64,000 nucleotides of DNA, taken from assembly GCF_029211185.1 (NCBI RefSeq), contig NZ_JARGDO010000013.1, positions 52,986 to 116,985 of the forward strand, in the 5' to 3' direction. The notes beneath the pieces are model-generated. The model ran no database searches. It was not told where the DNA came from and worked only from the letters and a program-made list of their open reading frames with translations. A program made the translations under genes and the position numbers. Below, in pieces: positions 33,597 through 42,191 of the stretch (position 1 is the first letter of the stretch; each line of letters begins with the position of its first letter). Origin of the DNA: Tessaracoccus caeni (GTDB taxonomy: Bacteria > Actinomycetota > Actinomycetes > Propionibacteriales > Propionibacteriaceae).

Positions 33597-34739
33597 ATGT
33601 ATCGCACCATCGCCGTCGCCGGGTACCGATCACTGCGGGACGTGGCCATCCCGCTCGGGCGGGTGACCGTCGTCACGGGGCCAAACGGGTCCGGCAAGTC
33701 CAGCCTGTATCGCGCCCTTCGTCTGCTCGCCGGCTGCGCGCTGGGCGACGCGATCGGGTCACTGGCCCGCGAAGGCGGCCTCGACTCGGTGCTCTGGGCC
33801 GGGCCGGAGTCGTTGGTGGGGGCTCGCCGCACGGGGATACTGCAGGGCACCGTCCGAAAAGGCCCCATCTCGTTGCGCCTCGGCTTCGGCGCCGACGGCT
33901 ATTCCTACCTGATCGACTTGGGCATCCCCATCCCGGGCAGATCGGCCTTCGACCACGATCCCGAGATCAAGCGCGAGGCCATCTGGCTCGGCCCCGTCAT
34001 GAGGGCCAACACGCTGCTGGCACGCCGTCGGCTGGCCAGGCTGGAAGTCAAGGACGGTCGTCCTTGGCAGGAGGTGAGCAGCCAGCTTCCCAGCCACCGC
34101 TCCATGCTGGGCGAACTGTCGGACGCCCGCACCCTCCGCGACGAGCTCGCGTCCTGGCGGTTCTACGACGCGCTGCGCACCGACGCCGCGGCTCCCGCCC
34201 GGCAGCCGCACGTCGGCACCCGCACCTGGGCCATGGCCGGCGATGGCAGCGACGTTGCTGCCGCCTTGCAGACCATCGTCGAGCGCGGCAAAGAGCCCGT
34301 CGACGAGTACGTCGCTGACGCCTTCCCCGGAAGCCGCCTGGCTATCGACGCTGTGAGCGGGTTATTCGATGTCGGCCTCACCCAGCCCGGGATGCTCCGC
34401 CCGCTGCGAGGAGCCGAACTCTCCGACGGCACCCTGCGTTACCTGATGTGGCTGGCGGCCCTACTCGCCCCTGTACGCCCACCGTTGATGGCGATCAACG
34501 AGCCCGAGAACAGCCTGCATCCCAGCCTGCTTCCTCCGCTGGCCCGGCTGATCGCGTACGCCAGCGCCGACACACAGATCGTCGTGGTCACCCACTCCGA
34601 GCGCCTCGTCGAGGAGTTGTCCGACCTGCTGCTCGAACCCGACCTGTCCGTCGTCGAGCTGCAGAAGGACACCGGCGAGACGGTCGTCGAAGGCCAAGGC
34701 CTCCTCAGCCGCCCGACGTGGGAATGGGGTCGCCGCTGA
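33597..34739 (+). CDS. AAA-type ATPase of the RecF/SMC-like (AAA_21) group
   Basis: The protein has 380 residues. The N-terminus YRSLRDVAIPLGRVTVVTGPNGSGKSSLYRALRLL contains the Walker A, and the C-terminal half holds the ABC-type signature region LSDGTLRYLMWLAALL, Walker B PLMAINEPENSLHP and the switch His VVTHSERLVE. This is the layout of AAA_21/DUF2813-like ATPases related to OLD nucleases but without a TOPRIM domain. The partner and role are unknown. ATG 33,597 was used; GTG 33,588 is possible. Confidence 0.85.
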   Translation: MYRTIAVAGYRSLRDVAIPLGRVTVVTGPNGSGKSSLYRALRLLAGCALGDAIGSLAREGGLDSVLWAGPESLVGARRTGILQGTVRKGPISLRLGFGADGYSYLIDLGIPIPGRSAFDHDPEIKREAIWLGPVMRANTLLARRRLARLEVKDGRPWQEVSSQLPSHRSMLGELSDARTLRDELASWRFYDALRTDAAAPARQPHVGTRTWAMAGDGSDVAAALQTIVERGKEPVDEYVADAFPGSRLAIDAVSGLFDVGLTQPGMLRPLRGAELSDGTLRYLMWLAALLAPVRPPLMAINEPENSLHPSLLPPLARLIAYASADTQIVVVTHSERLVEELSDLLLEPDLSVVELQKDTGETVVEGQGLLSRPTWEWGRR

Positions 34740-34742
34740 GCC

Positions 34743-34774
34743 CGGACGCACGGACGCACGGACGCACGGACGCC
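34743..34774. repeat. Short tandem repeat after the ATPase gene
   Basis: The 8-mer CGGACGCA is repeated in tandem about four times just after the stop codon. It has no evident function. Confidence 0.7.
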
Positions 34775-34815
34775 AAGAGTACTGACAATCGCCTGGCCGG
34801 ATCTAGACTTCACGC

Positions 34816-35238
34816 ATGCCCACGCCCCACCGCTCGATCCGCAACATTGCAGTCGGGCTCCCCACCCGCGACGGCCACATCCTCGTTCTGGACGGGGAGG
34901 ATCCCGTGAAGGGCCAGGTCTTCCACCGTGCGATCGGGGGCGGCATCGAGTTCGGCGAAACAGCGGAGGCCGCTCTGCGGCGCGAGTTCAGGGAAGAACT
35001 GGGCGTGTCCCTGGGCGAGGTCACACTGTTGGGCGTGATCGAGAACATCTTCGAATACGAGGGCAACCCCGGCCACGAGATCTCCCACGTGTTCGCCGTC
35101 AGTTCCGACGAGATCGACGCGATCCCCCTCGACGCCCGACTGAAGGTTCTCGACGAAGGCAGCCCCATCGGCTGGGTCCCCATCGACGACGGCTGGCCCC
35201 TGTACCCGGAGGGCGCGAGGGAGCTATTAAGGATCTAG
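34816..35238 (+). CDS. NUDIX hydrolase
   Basis: The protein has 140 residues, little more than the Nudix fold. The Nudix box GGGIEFGETAEAALRREFREELG is complete at about 41-63. Short proteins of this kind clean up or signal with nucleotide derivatives; the substrate is not determined. It follows the ATPase gene by 76 bp and may be transcribed with it. Confidence 0.88.
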   Translation: MPTPHRSIRNIAVGLPTRDGHILVLDGEDPVKGQVFHRAIGGGIEFGETAEAALRREFREELGVSLGEVTLLGVIENIFEYEGNPGHEISHVFAVSSDEIDAIPLDARLKVLDEGSPIGWVPIDDGWPLYPEGARELLRI

Positions 35239-35337
35239 TGGGCTCTGGATCATCGGCTATGTGACTCGCCGCGAGCCCAGGTCTGCTCACCGACGGACAT
35301 CCCTATGCCGTCCCACTCGGCCCGAAAACAGCATGTC

Positions 35338-35979
35338 CTAGAGGGTGCGGAGCTGCTCCGGCAGGTGGTCCGACGCGTTGATGTCAATGGCCCGCCAGGA
35401 GCCATCTTCCTCCTCGACGAGGTGCGTCACGGAGCAGTGCATCGGCTCGAAGTCGGCCTCCGGCAGGAATGCCCGGGTGACCGCAACCACCGTCGCCCAG
35501 TGACAGAAGAACGCCAGGCGCGACCAGTCGTCGCGAGCCAGCCACTCGTCGACGAGGTCGGAAGCACGGGCCAGCACGGAAGCGTCGGACTCGGGGAAGG
35601 CCGGAAACGCATCTCGCGTCGTGAGTTCGGGCGCCACGCTCAGCCGGTCTGCGAAGCGGGCCTGGTGGTCTTCCAGATCGACGCCAGGGAAATCCAGCAG
35701 CGACCGGAACATGAAGTGCTCCGACAGCCGGACGTCGGTGGCCCCCAGAGCATCAGCCAACTCCAGATACGCGAACGCCGTCTGCGAGGTGCGCAGGAAC
35801 GGGCTGGCCACCACCCGGTCAGGCGCGAACTGCCCCACCCGACGAGCCACCGCCTCTGCCTGCGCCTCACCCCTCGGCGTGAGCGGCGGGTTGGAGCGGT
35901 CGCTCACCTCCCGCAACCCATCAGGCTCGACGCTGTTGTACGCCTCACCGTGCCTGACGAGCAGAATCTCCCGTGCCAT
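35338..35979 (-). CDS. Histidine phosphatase (phosphoglycerate-mutase-like) family protein
   Basis: The protein has 213 residues. The phospho-acceptor motif is LVRHGEAY (His10), the NPPLTPRGEAQAEAVARRV segment and ASPFLRTSQTA follow, and the second catalytic His is in FFCHWATVVAV. These are the marks of branch 2 histidine phosphatases rather than true glycolytic mutases. The substrate is unknown. It is downstream of the STAND gene by 69 bp on the same strand. Confidence 0.9.
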   Translation of the reverse strand: MAREILLVRHGEAYNSVEPDGLREVSDRSNPPLTPRGEAQAEAVARRVGQFAPDRVVASPFLRTSQTAFAYLELADALGATDVRLSEHFMFRSLLDFPGVDLEDHQARFADRLSVAPELTTRDAFPAFPESDASVLARASDLVDEWLARDDWSRLAFFCHWATVVAVTRAFLPEADFEPMHCSVTHLVEEEDGSWRAIDINASDHLPEQLRTL

Positions 35980-36048
35980 ATCTCGATGCCCCGCCCTTGC
36001 CGAATGACTCTCACGCCACCGGTGTTCCCGAGGCGCACGAACGTGACA

Positions 36049-38568
36049 CTACCGCTGAGCCCGGGATCGCGGCAGCTGGGAACTCTCTGCAACCGCAGCG
36101 TCCGGCTCGGCGCCTCCCGACTGGGCGAACAGGGTGACCGCCTCGTCGTAGAGTCGACGGGCGCGGCGGGCGTCGTCGCGCGCGGCCCGGCGGGCGAGCC
36201 GCAGCGTCGCCCGAGCCATCTCGTAGGTGAACGATGCCCGCGACGCGACGCCGAGCGCCCGCTCCCAATGCTCCACGGCCTCGGCCTCTTCACCAACCGC
36301 GACGAGCACGTCGCCGAGCGCAATGTGCAGGTTCGCCCGCTGGCTGGGATCGGAGATCTGATCCTTCTGCTCCTGGACGCGACGAAGACCCGGGAGCGCC
36401 CCCGCCGCGTCGCCCCGAGCGAGCCGGGCCAAGGCGAGCGCCACCAACGCCTGCAGCGAGATGCGCGCGCTGCGTCCCTCCGCCAAGGCGAGCGCTTCCC
36501 TTGCCGCCGTCTCCGCGCCGTCGATGTCTCCGAGCGCGAACAGCGGCTCGGCGAGGTTCGCATGTGCCAGGGCGATCACCGGCACGGGCACGCCCTCGGA
36601 CGCCCAGGCCTCGCGGATCAGGGCGCGATGCTCCTCCGCCGATCCCGCGTGATCGCCCAAACGGTGCATAGCGATGGCAGCGTTGTCCCGCACCACCGCT
36701 CGCACCATATCGCCGCCTGGCACCCCGTCGGTGGCGCGCGCCACCTCGAGGAAGACGTCTCTCGCCTCGACGAGTTCGCCGGCGCGGCCGTGCACGATCC
36801 CGATACTGTTCATGGCCGCCAGGTCGATCCGCGCGATGCCGGCCTCCTTCGCGTGCCGGCGCACGATCCGCAGTTCGTCCAGCGCTCCCGGGTCGCCTGC
36901 CGCGACCAGCACCTGCGTGAAGAATGAGTGCGTCACGGCTGCCGCCGCGGAGTCGCCCAATCGGTTCGCCGCGTCGATGGCCTCCTGGAAGAAGTCCCGG
37001 GCGAAGGCGAGCGGCGTCTGCTCGTAGACGAACCTGCCGACCGCCTCGACGAGGTCGACGACGCCGGCGGGATGCCAGGGTGCGAGCGCCCTCGAGACGG
37101 CGACGATGCGGCCGAGTTCGCTGCGCAGCCACATGCTCGCCTCTCGACCGGGGATCTCGGCGACGATACGACCCGGCATCCGCGACCGCGCCACCGACCC
37201 GGCATACAGCGACTCGGCCGCCGTCCACGCACCCTCCAGAAGATCCTCGCCGAGCCGGCACAGCGCCGCATCGCGGGTGCTCTGCGCATCCTCATCCCAG
37301 GACCTGGCCGCGGCGAAGGCCCTGATGAGGTCGTGCAATCCGATGCGGCCCTCGGCGGGAAGCTGCGCGCAGTGCGCACGAACCAGCCCTTCGGCGATCA
37401 CCTCCGACGCATCCGGCGACGCACCCAACAGCGCGGCGAACTGCCTGGCCGACAGATCCTCGCAAGGCTGCGTCGCCAGCAGGCGCAACGCTTGGCGTTC
37501 CCCCTCCGAGAGGGCCTGGTACGACCCGGCGATCGCGGACTGAATGGCCTGATCCAGCTGCGCGGCCTCGCTGCGTCGTCGCATCGCCGCGGCGTGGTCG
37601 GACAGCGTCCACGACGGCCGTTCGGCGATCCTGGCGGCGACGAGGTCGGCCGCCAGGGGCAGACCGCCGGTGAGTTCGACGATCTCCGCCGCAGCGTCGG
37701 GCTCCGCCATCACGCGCGCGGGACCGATCCGGTCGCTCAGCAGCTCGAGCCCCTCCTTGGCGCTCCACGGGGACAGGTCGATCACCTTGACGTAAGAAGG
37801 CAGGTCGAACGTCATCCGGCTGGTCAGGATCATCGGCGTGCTGCGGCACCATCTGAGGAGATCGCGGGCCTGATCGGCGGCCGCGACGTCGTCGAGGAGC
37901 AGCCCGACTCGTCGCGTCGCAAGGCAGCCAGCGATGGCCACGACCCGATCGTGAAGCGAGTCGCCGGGGCTCACCAGTTCGAGCGCCCGTTCGATCGCGT
38001 CCAGCACGGCGGTGACGCGGGCAGGCCGGTCGGTCTCAGTGCCCCGCACGTCGATCGTCAGCACATCGTTCAGGCGCCCGGCGGCCCGCAGCCGACGCAG
38101 TGCCTCCCCCGCGAGCCGGGTCTTGCCCGCCCCGCCCATTCCGGTGATGAGGATCCGACCCGCCCTGCTCGCCAGCGCGACCTCCCGGTCGCGGCCGATG
38201 AAACTGGACGACTCCATCGGCACGCCCAGACGCGACGACACGACGGCATCCGACTGCGACTGATGGGGAAGCGCGCCGCACCATTGCCGCCAGACGGAGA
38301 CTTCGTCGTCATCGGCGCCCAGGACACGCACGATATCGAGCAGCAGTTCGGCGTCGATGCGCCGTCGGCCGTCACGGAAACAGTCGTAGACGGTGACCCG
38401 CCCCGGCAACCGGGAACGCGCGACGCCGCGGGCCACCCTCGCCTCCGCGATGCGCAGCGCCAGATCTGCGTACGAGGGAGACCCCGCCTCCACGCGGCGC
38501 GCACGCAGCCGGGCGACCAGTTCGTCGAGGCTCGTCGGCGGCACCCACGGCCTCCACACATCACTCAC
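36049..38568 (-). CDS. STAND-family protein: HTH, NB-ARC ATPase and TPR repeats
   Basis: The protein has 839 residues. The N-terminus (about 1-105) looks like an XRE-type helical DNA-binding region. The NTPase has Walker A GMGGAGKT (about 143-150), Walker B RVGLLLDDVA and the GLPLAADL motif of NB-ARC/AP-ATPases. From about residue 440 to the end are TPR-like helical repeats rich in Ala and Leu. Such proteins act as ligand-gated switches, either as transcription regulators of the AfsR type or as immunity sensors. GTG 38,568 follows GGAGGTCAG. It stands alone, which leaves the output unclear. Confidence 0.85.
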   Translation of the reverse strand: MSDVWRPWVPPTSLDELVARLRARRVEAGSPSYADLALRIAEARVARGVARSRLPGRVTVYDCFRDGRRRIDAELLLDIVRVLGADDDEVSVWRQWCGALPHQSQSDAVVSSRLGVPMESSSFIGRDREVALASRAGRILITGMGGAGKTRLAGEALRRLRAAGRLNDVLTIDVRGTETDRPARVTAVLDAIERALELVSPGDSLHDRVVAIAGCLATRRVGLLLDDVAAADQARDLLRWCRSTPMILTSRMTFDLPSYVKVIDLSPWSAKEGLELLSDRIGPARVMAEPDAAAEIVELTGGLPLAADLVAARIAERPSWTLSDHAAAMRRRSEAAQLDQAIQSAIAGSYQALSEGERQALRLLATQPCEDLSARQFAALLGASPDASEVIAEGLVRAHCAQLPAEGRIGLHDLIRAFAAARSWDEDAQSTRDAALCRLGEDLLEGAWTAAESLYAGSVARSRMPGRIVAEIPGREASMWLRSELGRIVAVSRALAPWHPAGVVDLVEAVGRFVYEQTPLAFARDFFQEAIDAANRLGDSAAAAVTHSFFTQVLVAAGDPGALDELRIVRRHAKEAGIARIDLAAMNSIGIVHGRAGELVEARDVFLEVARATDGVPGGDMVRAVVRDNAAIAMHRLGDHAGSAEEHRALIREAWASEGVPVPVIALAHANLAEPLFALGDIDGAETAAREALALAEGRSARISLQALVALALARLARGDAAGALPGLRRVQEQKDQISDPSQRANLHIALGDVLVAVGEEAEAVEHWERALGVASRASFTYEMARATLRLARRAARDDARRARRLYDEAVTLFAQSGGAEPDAAVAESSQLPRSRAQR

Positions 38569-38658
38569 CTGACCTCCAAGATCCTTCTCCCCACGCTATC
38601 CGGACGGACGATCGAGAACCTAGGAAAGCGCTGATCAATGGGGCACCTCCAAGAAATC

Positions 38659-38685
38659 CCGCCAGCAGATGGCACCTGCTGGCGG
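38659..38685 (-). terminator. Terminator of the Lon-like protease gene
   Basis: On the minus strand CCGCCAGCAG and CTGCTGGCGG form a 10-bp stem with a 7-nt loop, extended by flanking TT/GA and followed by TTTCTT, 6 bp after the stop. Confidence 0.8.
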
Positions 38686-38691
38686 AATCCC

Positions 38692-40650
38692 TCACTCGAT
38701 CGTGCCTCCCGGATCGCCGGACAGGTAGCTCATGGTACGGGTGATGAGGAACACCGAGTTGTACTGGGTCACGGCCTGGAACTGCTCGAGCACATCGCCG
38801 CCGCGCAGCAGCCCGGCCACCTCGTATCCGGCGACGCTCAGCACCGGCTCAGTGCCTCCTTCGCGCAGCCGGCCGATCTCCGCGGCCACCTGCTGCTTGC
38901 CCAGGTCGAGCGCATGCCCGAGGACGGCGTCGTACTCTACGTCGACGACGGCGAGGTTCTCGTCGAGCACCGCGTTGTTGTAGTACTTGTCCACCAGCGA
39001 CTGGTTTCGCACGTAGTTCATGAGGCCATAGCCGAGCGTCGCATAGGCCGCGTTGGGCTTGCCCTCGCCGATGTAGTCGGCGATCCCGGGCTGCACCTGC
39101 TGCTGCGTCACGGCGGCGGCGATGGAGATGTCGACGTTCGACAGCGCCGCGAGCATCTGTTCGGTCGAGACCCCACGCGAGTCGGCGAGCGGCGCCACCA
39201 CGTTCTCTGTGAAAGCGGTGAGGTTGGCGTCAGCGCCGCGCCGGAAGAAGTGTCCCACCTGCTCGAGATCGATCTCATCCGAGAAGGCGGCGCCGGGGTT
39301 GTCGCGTCCGGCTTCGAAGACGGCGGAGGTCGACGTCAGCTGCGAGCGCGCCAGCTGAGACCAGAGCACCGGCGTCACCAGCGCGCTGAAGAACTCATCC
39401 AAGGAGGAGTAGTCGTCGGCCTCGTAGCGCGCCTGGATGGTCTCGATGCTGGTCTGCGAGAAGAGCACGAGAGAGTAGGCATCGAACGCGCCGGAATACG
39501 CGTTGATGAGCCCCTCGGCGTCCGCGACGTTCTTCGGCGAGTAGGTGGAGAGCCGGTCGAGGAACGCGAAGAACTCCCGCTCCGCCGTCGACGAGTCGAG
39601 GGCCTGTTCGAACAGCACGTCGAGCCCCGCCAGGCCCTTGGTGTAGAGCGGCACCGTGAGCTCGCCCGTTGCCACGACCGCCTCGAGGGCGCTCGCCGCC
39701 TGGCTGGCAAGGTTGTAGGCGCCGGCCTGGAGCCCCTGGCGCTGGAGATCCTCGGCCTTGTTCGCGTAGTCCTTCACGAGGTCGATCAGGCCGGCCTCGA
39801 TGAAGACCTGCTGGATCTCGTCGGGGAGTCGGTCGAAGTCCTTCTTCGCCGACGAGTAGCGAGCCATCGCGATATCGGCCTGCGGCTTGACCTTGTCGTA
39901 AGACGCTGAGTCGAGCCGCGGATCCCGCGAGACTCCGGGCAGATCGATGTTGACGCCCGTCAGCAGGCCGTAGGCCTCGTAGATGTCGCCCACCTCGACC
40001 ACCTCGACGCCGTCGCGCTCCCCCGCCTTGATGACGTCGACCAGCTTGCCCTTGTGATCGGGTGTCATCCGCTGACCCAGCGGGATCAGGACCTTCGTGA
40101 TGCCGGCGTCAGCGGCCGCGCCGACCTTCTCCGGAATCCCCCCAACCGGTCCGATGGTGCCCGTCGCGTTGATCGTGCCGGTCATTGTCACGTTGTCCAG
40201 GAACTCGTCGCCGCGAGCCACCGCGATGAGCCCGGCCGTGGTGAGCGCGCCGGCGCTGGGACCGTCGATCCGCCCGTCCGTCTCGAACCGGAACTCGCCT
40301 TCCAGGGGCTGTCCCAGCAGCAGGGTGGAAATGATCGCCGCGTTCCAGGCCCCTGCCTGCGACTGAGAACCGATGCCTCCCACCTCGTTCTCGGAGAACT
40401 CCACCCTGAAGTCGCCCTTCTCGGCGGGCTCCTTCCTGCTGATCACGGTGGTGCCCGTCGAGCCCTCCGATCCCGCGACCGCCAGCCACGTGATGCTGAG
40501 ATCCGTGGCCTTGGGAGCGGCCGTCGACGGCGACGAGCTCACCGTCGGAGAAGGCGTCTCGGGGCCGGGAGTCGCGGAGCAGGCCACCAGGCCCACACCA
40601 ACGACGGCCGCCACGGTGGCGACCACGATGCGACAATGAGTCCAAGCCAT
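38692..40650 (-). CDS. Secreted lipoprotein with Lon-type (S16) protease domain
   Basis: The protein has 652 residues. The signal peptide ends in lipobox LVAC (Cys24), so it is anchored outside the cell membrane. Residues about 95-215 form a Lon proteolytic domain with the catalytic serine in DGPSAG (Ser132) and the catalytic lysine in PVGGIPEKVGAA (Lys175). No AAA ATPase is present. Residues about 230-652 are a long helical region not recognised from sequence. A Lon-type dyad on an ATP-free outer-surface lipoprotein is unusual, and the large C-terminal part may select or present substrate. ATG 40,650 follows GGGGGACACC. Confidence 0.88.
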   Translation of the reverse strand: MAWTHCRIVVATVAAVVGVGLVACSATPGPETPSPTVSSSPSTAAPKATDLSITWLAVAGSEGSTGTTVISRKEPAEKGDFRVEFSENEVGGIGSQSQAGAWNAAIISTLLLGQPLEGEFRFETDGRIDGPSAGALTTAGLIAVARGDEFLDNVTMTGTINATGTIGPVGGIPEKVGAAADAGITKVLIPLGQRMTPDHKGKLVDVIKAGERDGVEVVEVGDIYEAYGLLTGVNIDLPGVSRDPRLDSASYDKVKPQADIAMARYSSAKKDFDRLPDEIQQVFIEAGLIDLVKDYANKAEDLQRQGLQAGAYNLASQAASALEAVVATGELTVPLYTKGLAGLDVLFEQALDSSTAEREFFAFLDRLSTYSPKNVADAEGLINAYSGAFDAYSLVLFSQTSIETIQARYEADDYSSLDEFFSALVTPVLWSQLARSQLTSTSAVFEAGRDNPGAAFSDEIDLEQVGHFFRRGADANLTAFTENVVAPLADSRGVSTEQMLAALSNVDISIAAAVTQQQVQPGIADYIGEGKPNAAYATLGYGLMNYVRNQSLVDKYYNNAVLDENLAVVDVEYDAVLGHALDLGKQQVAAEIGRLREGGTEPVLSVAGYEVAGLLRGGDVLEQFQAVTQYNSVFLITRTMSYLSGDPGGTIE

Positions 40651-40896
40651 GGTGTCCCCCTGAGGCGTTCGACGGATGGCGTTTCCCCATAGCTTCAGGC
40701 GCTCCGTCCAAAACACGGAACGCCCCGGGCCTAACCCGAACAATCCCGAACACGCTGGTAGACGTCGGTGCACCTCCGTAGAGAGTTTGAGAACCCTGGC
40801 CCGGCCCTGAAAACCGTGGCTTCTCGCCTGTCTCGGGGTGCCTACGAGCGTAGCGAACGGCCATCCGAACCCTCGGTGACCGACTCGCGGGGTCGT

Positions 40897-41241
40897 GTGG
40901 TGCGGTCAGTTGGGAAGACTCAAACCTCTCTGAGCGCCGCCGAGGTTGATGAGCTGGTGGCGCTGTACGAGCAGGGCATGACGCTAGCGCAGCTCGGTGA
41001 GCGGTTCGGCGTCTACCACCGAACGGTGGCCGCGCACCTCGTCCGCCGTTCCGTCCCGATGCGCGTGCGAGGGCTGGCTGAGGAGCACACGTGCGAGGCT
41101 GTGAGGCTCTACGAGGGCGGGATGACCTTGATGGAGGTTGGTCTGCATTTCGGGGTGAGTCAGGGGGCAGTGAAGAGGGCGGTGGCCGCAGCAGGTGCGA
41201 CCATCCGCCCTCGGGGACGTCGGGTGGCGGTTACAGAGTGA
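40897..41241 (+). CDS. HTH-domain protein, possibly a remnant of a site-specific recombinase
   Basis: About 114 residues with two helix-turn-helix repeats: MTLAQLGERFGVYHRTVAAHL and MTLMEVGLHFGVSQGAVKRAV. The arrangement resembles the C-terminal DNA-binding part of serine recombinases and Hin-like invertases, but no catalytic domain is attached. GTG 40,897 or 40,900 is assumed; the open frame extends upstream to 40,768 over sequence that looks like a broken gene. It marks the approximate left border of the mobile region and converges on the membrane-resolvase gene. Confidence 0.65.
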   Translation: MVRSVGKTQTSLSAAEVDELVALYEQGMTLAQLGERFGVYHRTVAAHLVRRSVPMRVRGLAEEHTCEAVRLYEGGMTLMEVGLHFGVSQGAVKRAVAAAGATIRPRGRRVAVTE

Positions 41242-41989
41242 AGTCCTCCTCGGAGTGCTTGGCCTCGTACTCGGCGATCGCCAGCATGATGCCGAGCTCG
41301 GGAGTCGCGGGAAGGCTCACGCGGCCTTGCCCGACGACGTAGAGGGGCACGTCGGCCTCGTCCAGCGCCTCGATGATGCGGGCGAACTCGGTAGACGGTC
41401 GGCTGAGTCGGTAGAGGTCCGCGACGATGAGCGCCGATGCCTGCCCGTCGCGGATGGTGGCGAGGGCCTGGTCGAGCGCGGGTCGTGTCCGGCCGTTGTC
41501 GTGGAACTCGCCGCTGACCTCGTAGCCGAGCTCGGCGGCCAGGCATTGGCAGGCGGCCCGCTGGTGAGCGTGGGTTGCCCAGTTCGGGCGTGCGCTGCGG
41601 GTGTAGATCACGGCGCCCATCACGCCACACTCGCCATCGGGTACTTGAGGGACTGTGCCTCGTTCATGCGGCGGGCGGCGACGCTCGACGGCCTCCTGGA
41701 CGCGGGCGCGGACGAGCAAGATGACACTGACCAGGCCCATGATGAGGAACTTGAGCGCATTCCAGCAGAACAGGAGCACGAGGAGGTTCAGCCAGCCCGG
41801 GCCGCCGCCCTCGATCAGCGTGATGCAGTAGTTCGCTGCGAGGAAGTACGGGACCGCGAGGAGCATCGCGAGGATGCCCCACTTCAGGCCGCGGCGGGTG
41901 CGGATCGCGTCGAGCGCGATGTTGGTGGGCATGTAACGCCGCAGGTAGTAGCGGGCGTGGGCGCTGAGCGCCCAGAGCAGTCGGATCAT
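41231..41989 (-). CDS. Small membrane protein fused to a resolvase-like domain
   Basis: The frame gives 252 residues. Residues about 1-115 form a small membrane protein (RYYLRRYMPTNIALDAIRTRRGLKWGILAML, then two to three hydrophobic helices) of a type common in actinobacterial mobile elements and often misnamed sulfate permease. Residues about 124-252 resemble the catalytic domain of serine recombinases (VIYTR, GRTRPALDQALATI, DLYRLSR). The usual YxRVS is YTRSA, so the nucleophilic serine is missing or shifted. ATG 41,989 follows GAGAGGAAACGCC; the resolvase part could also start alone at ATG 41,620. Confidence 0.7.
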   Translation of the reverse strand: MIRLLWALSAHARYYLRRYMPTNIALDAIRTRRGLKWGILAMLLAVPYFLAANYCITLIEGGGPGWLNLLVLLFCWNALKFLIMGLVSVILLVRARVQEAVERRRPPHERGTVPQVPDGECGVMGAVIYTRSARPNWATHAHQRAACQCLAAELGYEVSGEFHDNGRTRPALDQALATIRDGQASALIVADLYRLSRPSTEFARIIEALDEADVPLYVVGQGRVSLPATPELGIMLAIAEYEAKHSEEDFTL

Positions 41990-42191
41990 GGCGTTTCCTC
42001 TCGTGGCACGGTCAGGTGACGAGACAGTGCGTAGAGAGTGGCCCGAGGGCCTGTCCGCGAGGGACGCCACATCAAGGAGGAATCTGCCTCCCCTCCAGAG
42101 TACGACGCTCCGGCGACATTCGTAAGAGGTGCGCCCGGGGATTCGGGCGGCGCTCGCGCACCTGTCTGGCACACACGGATGGGAGCCGGGC

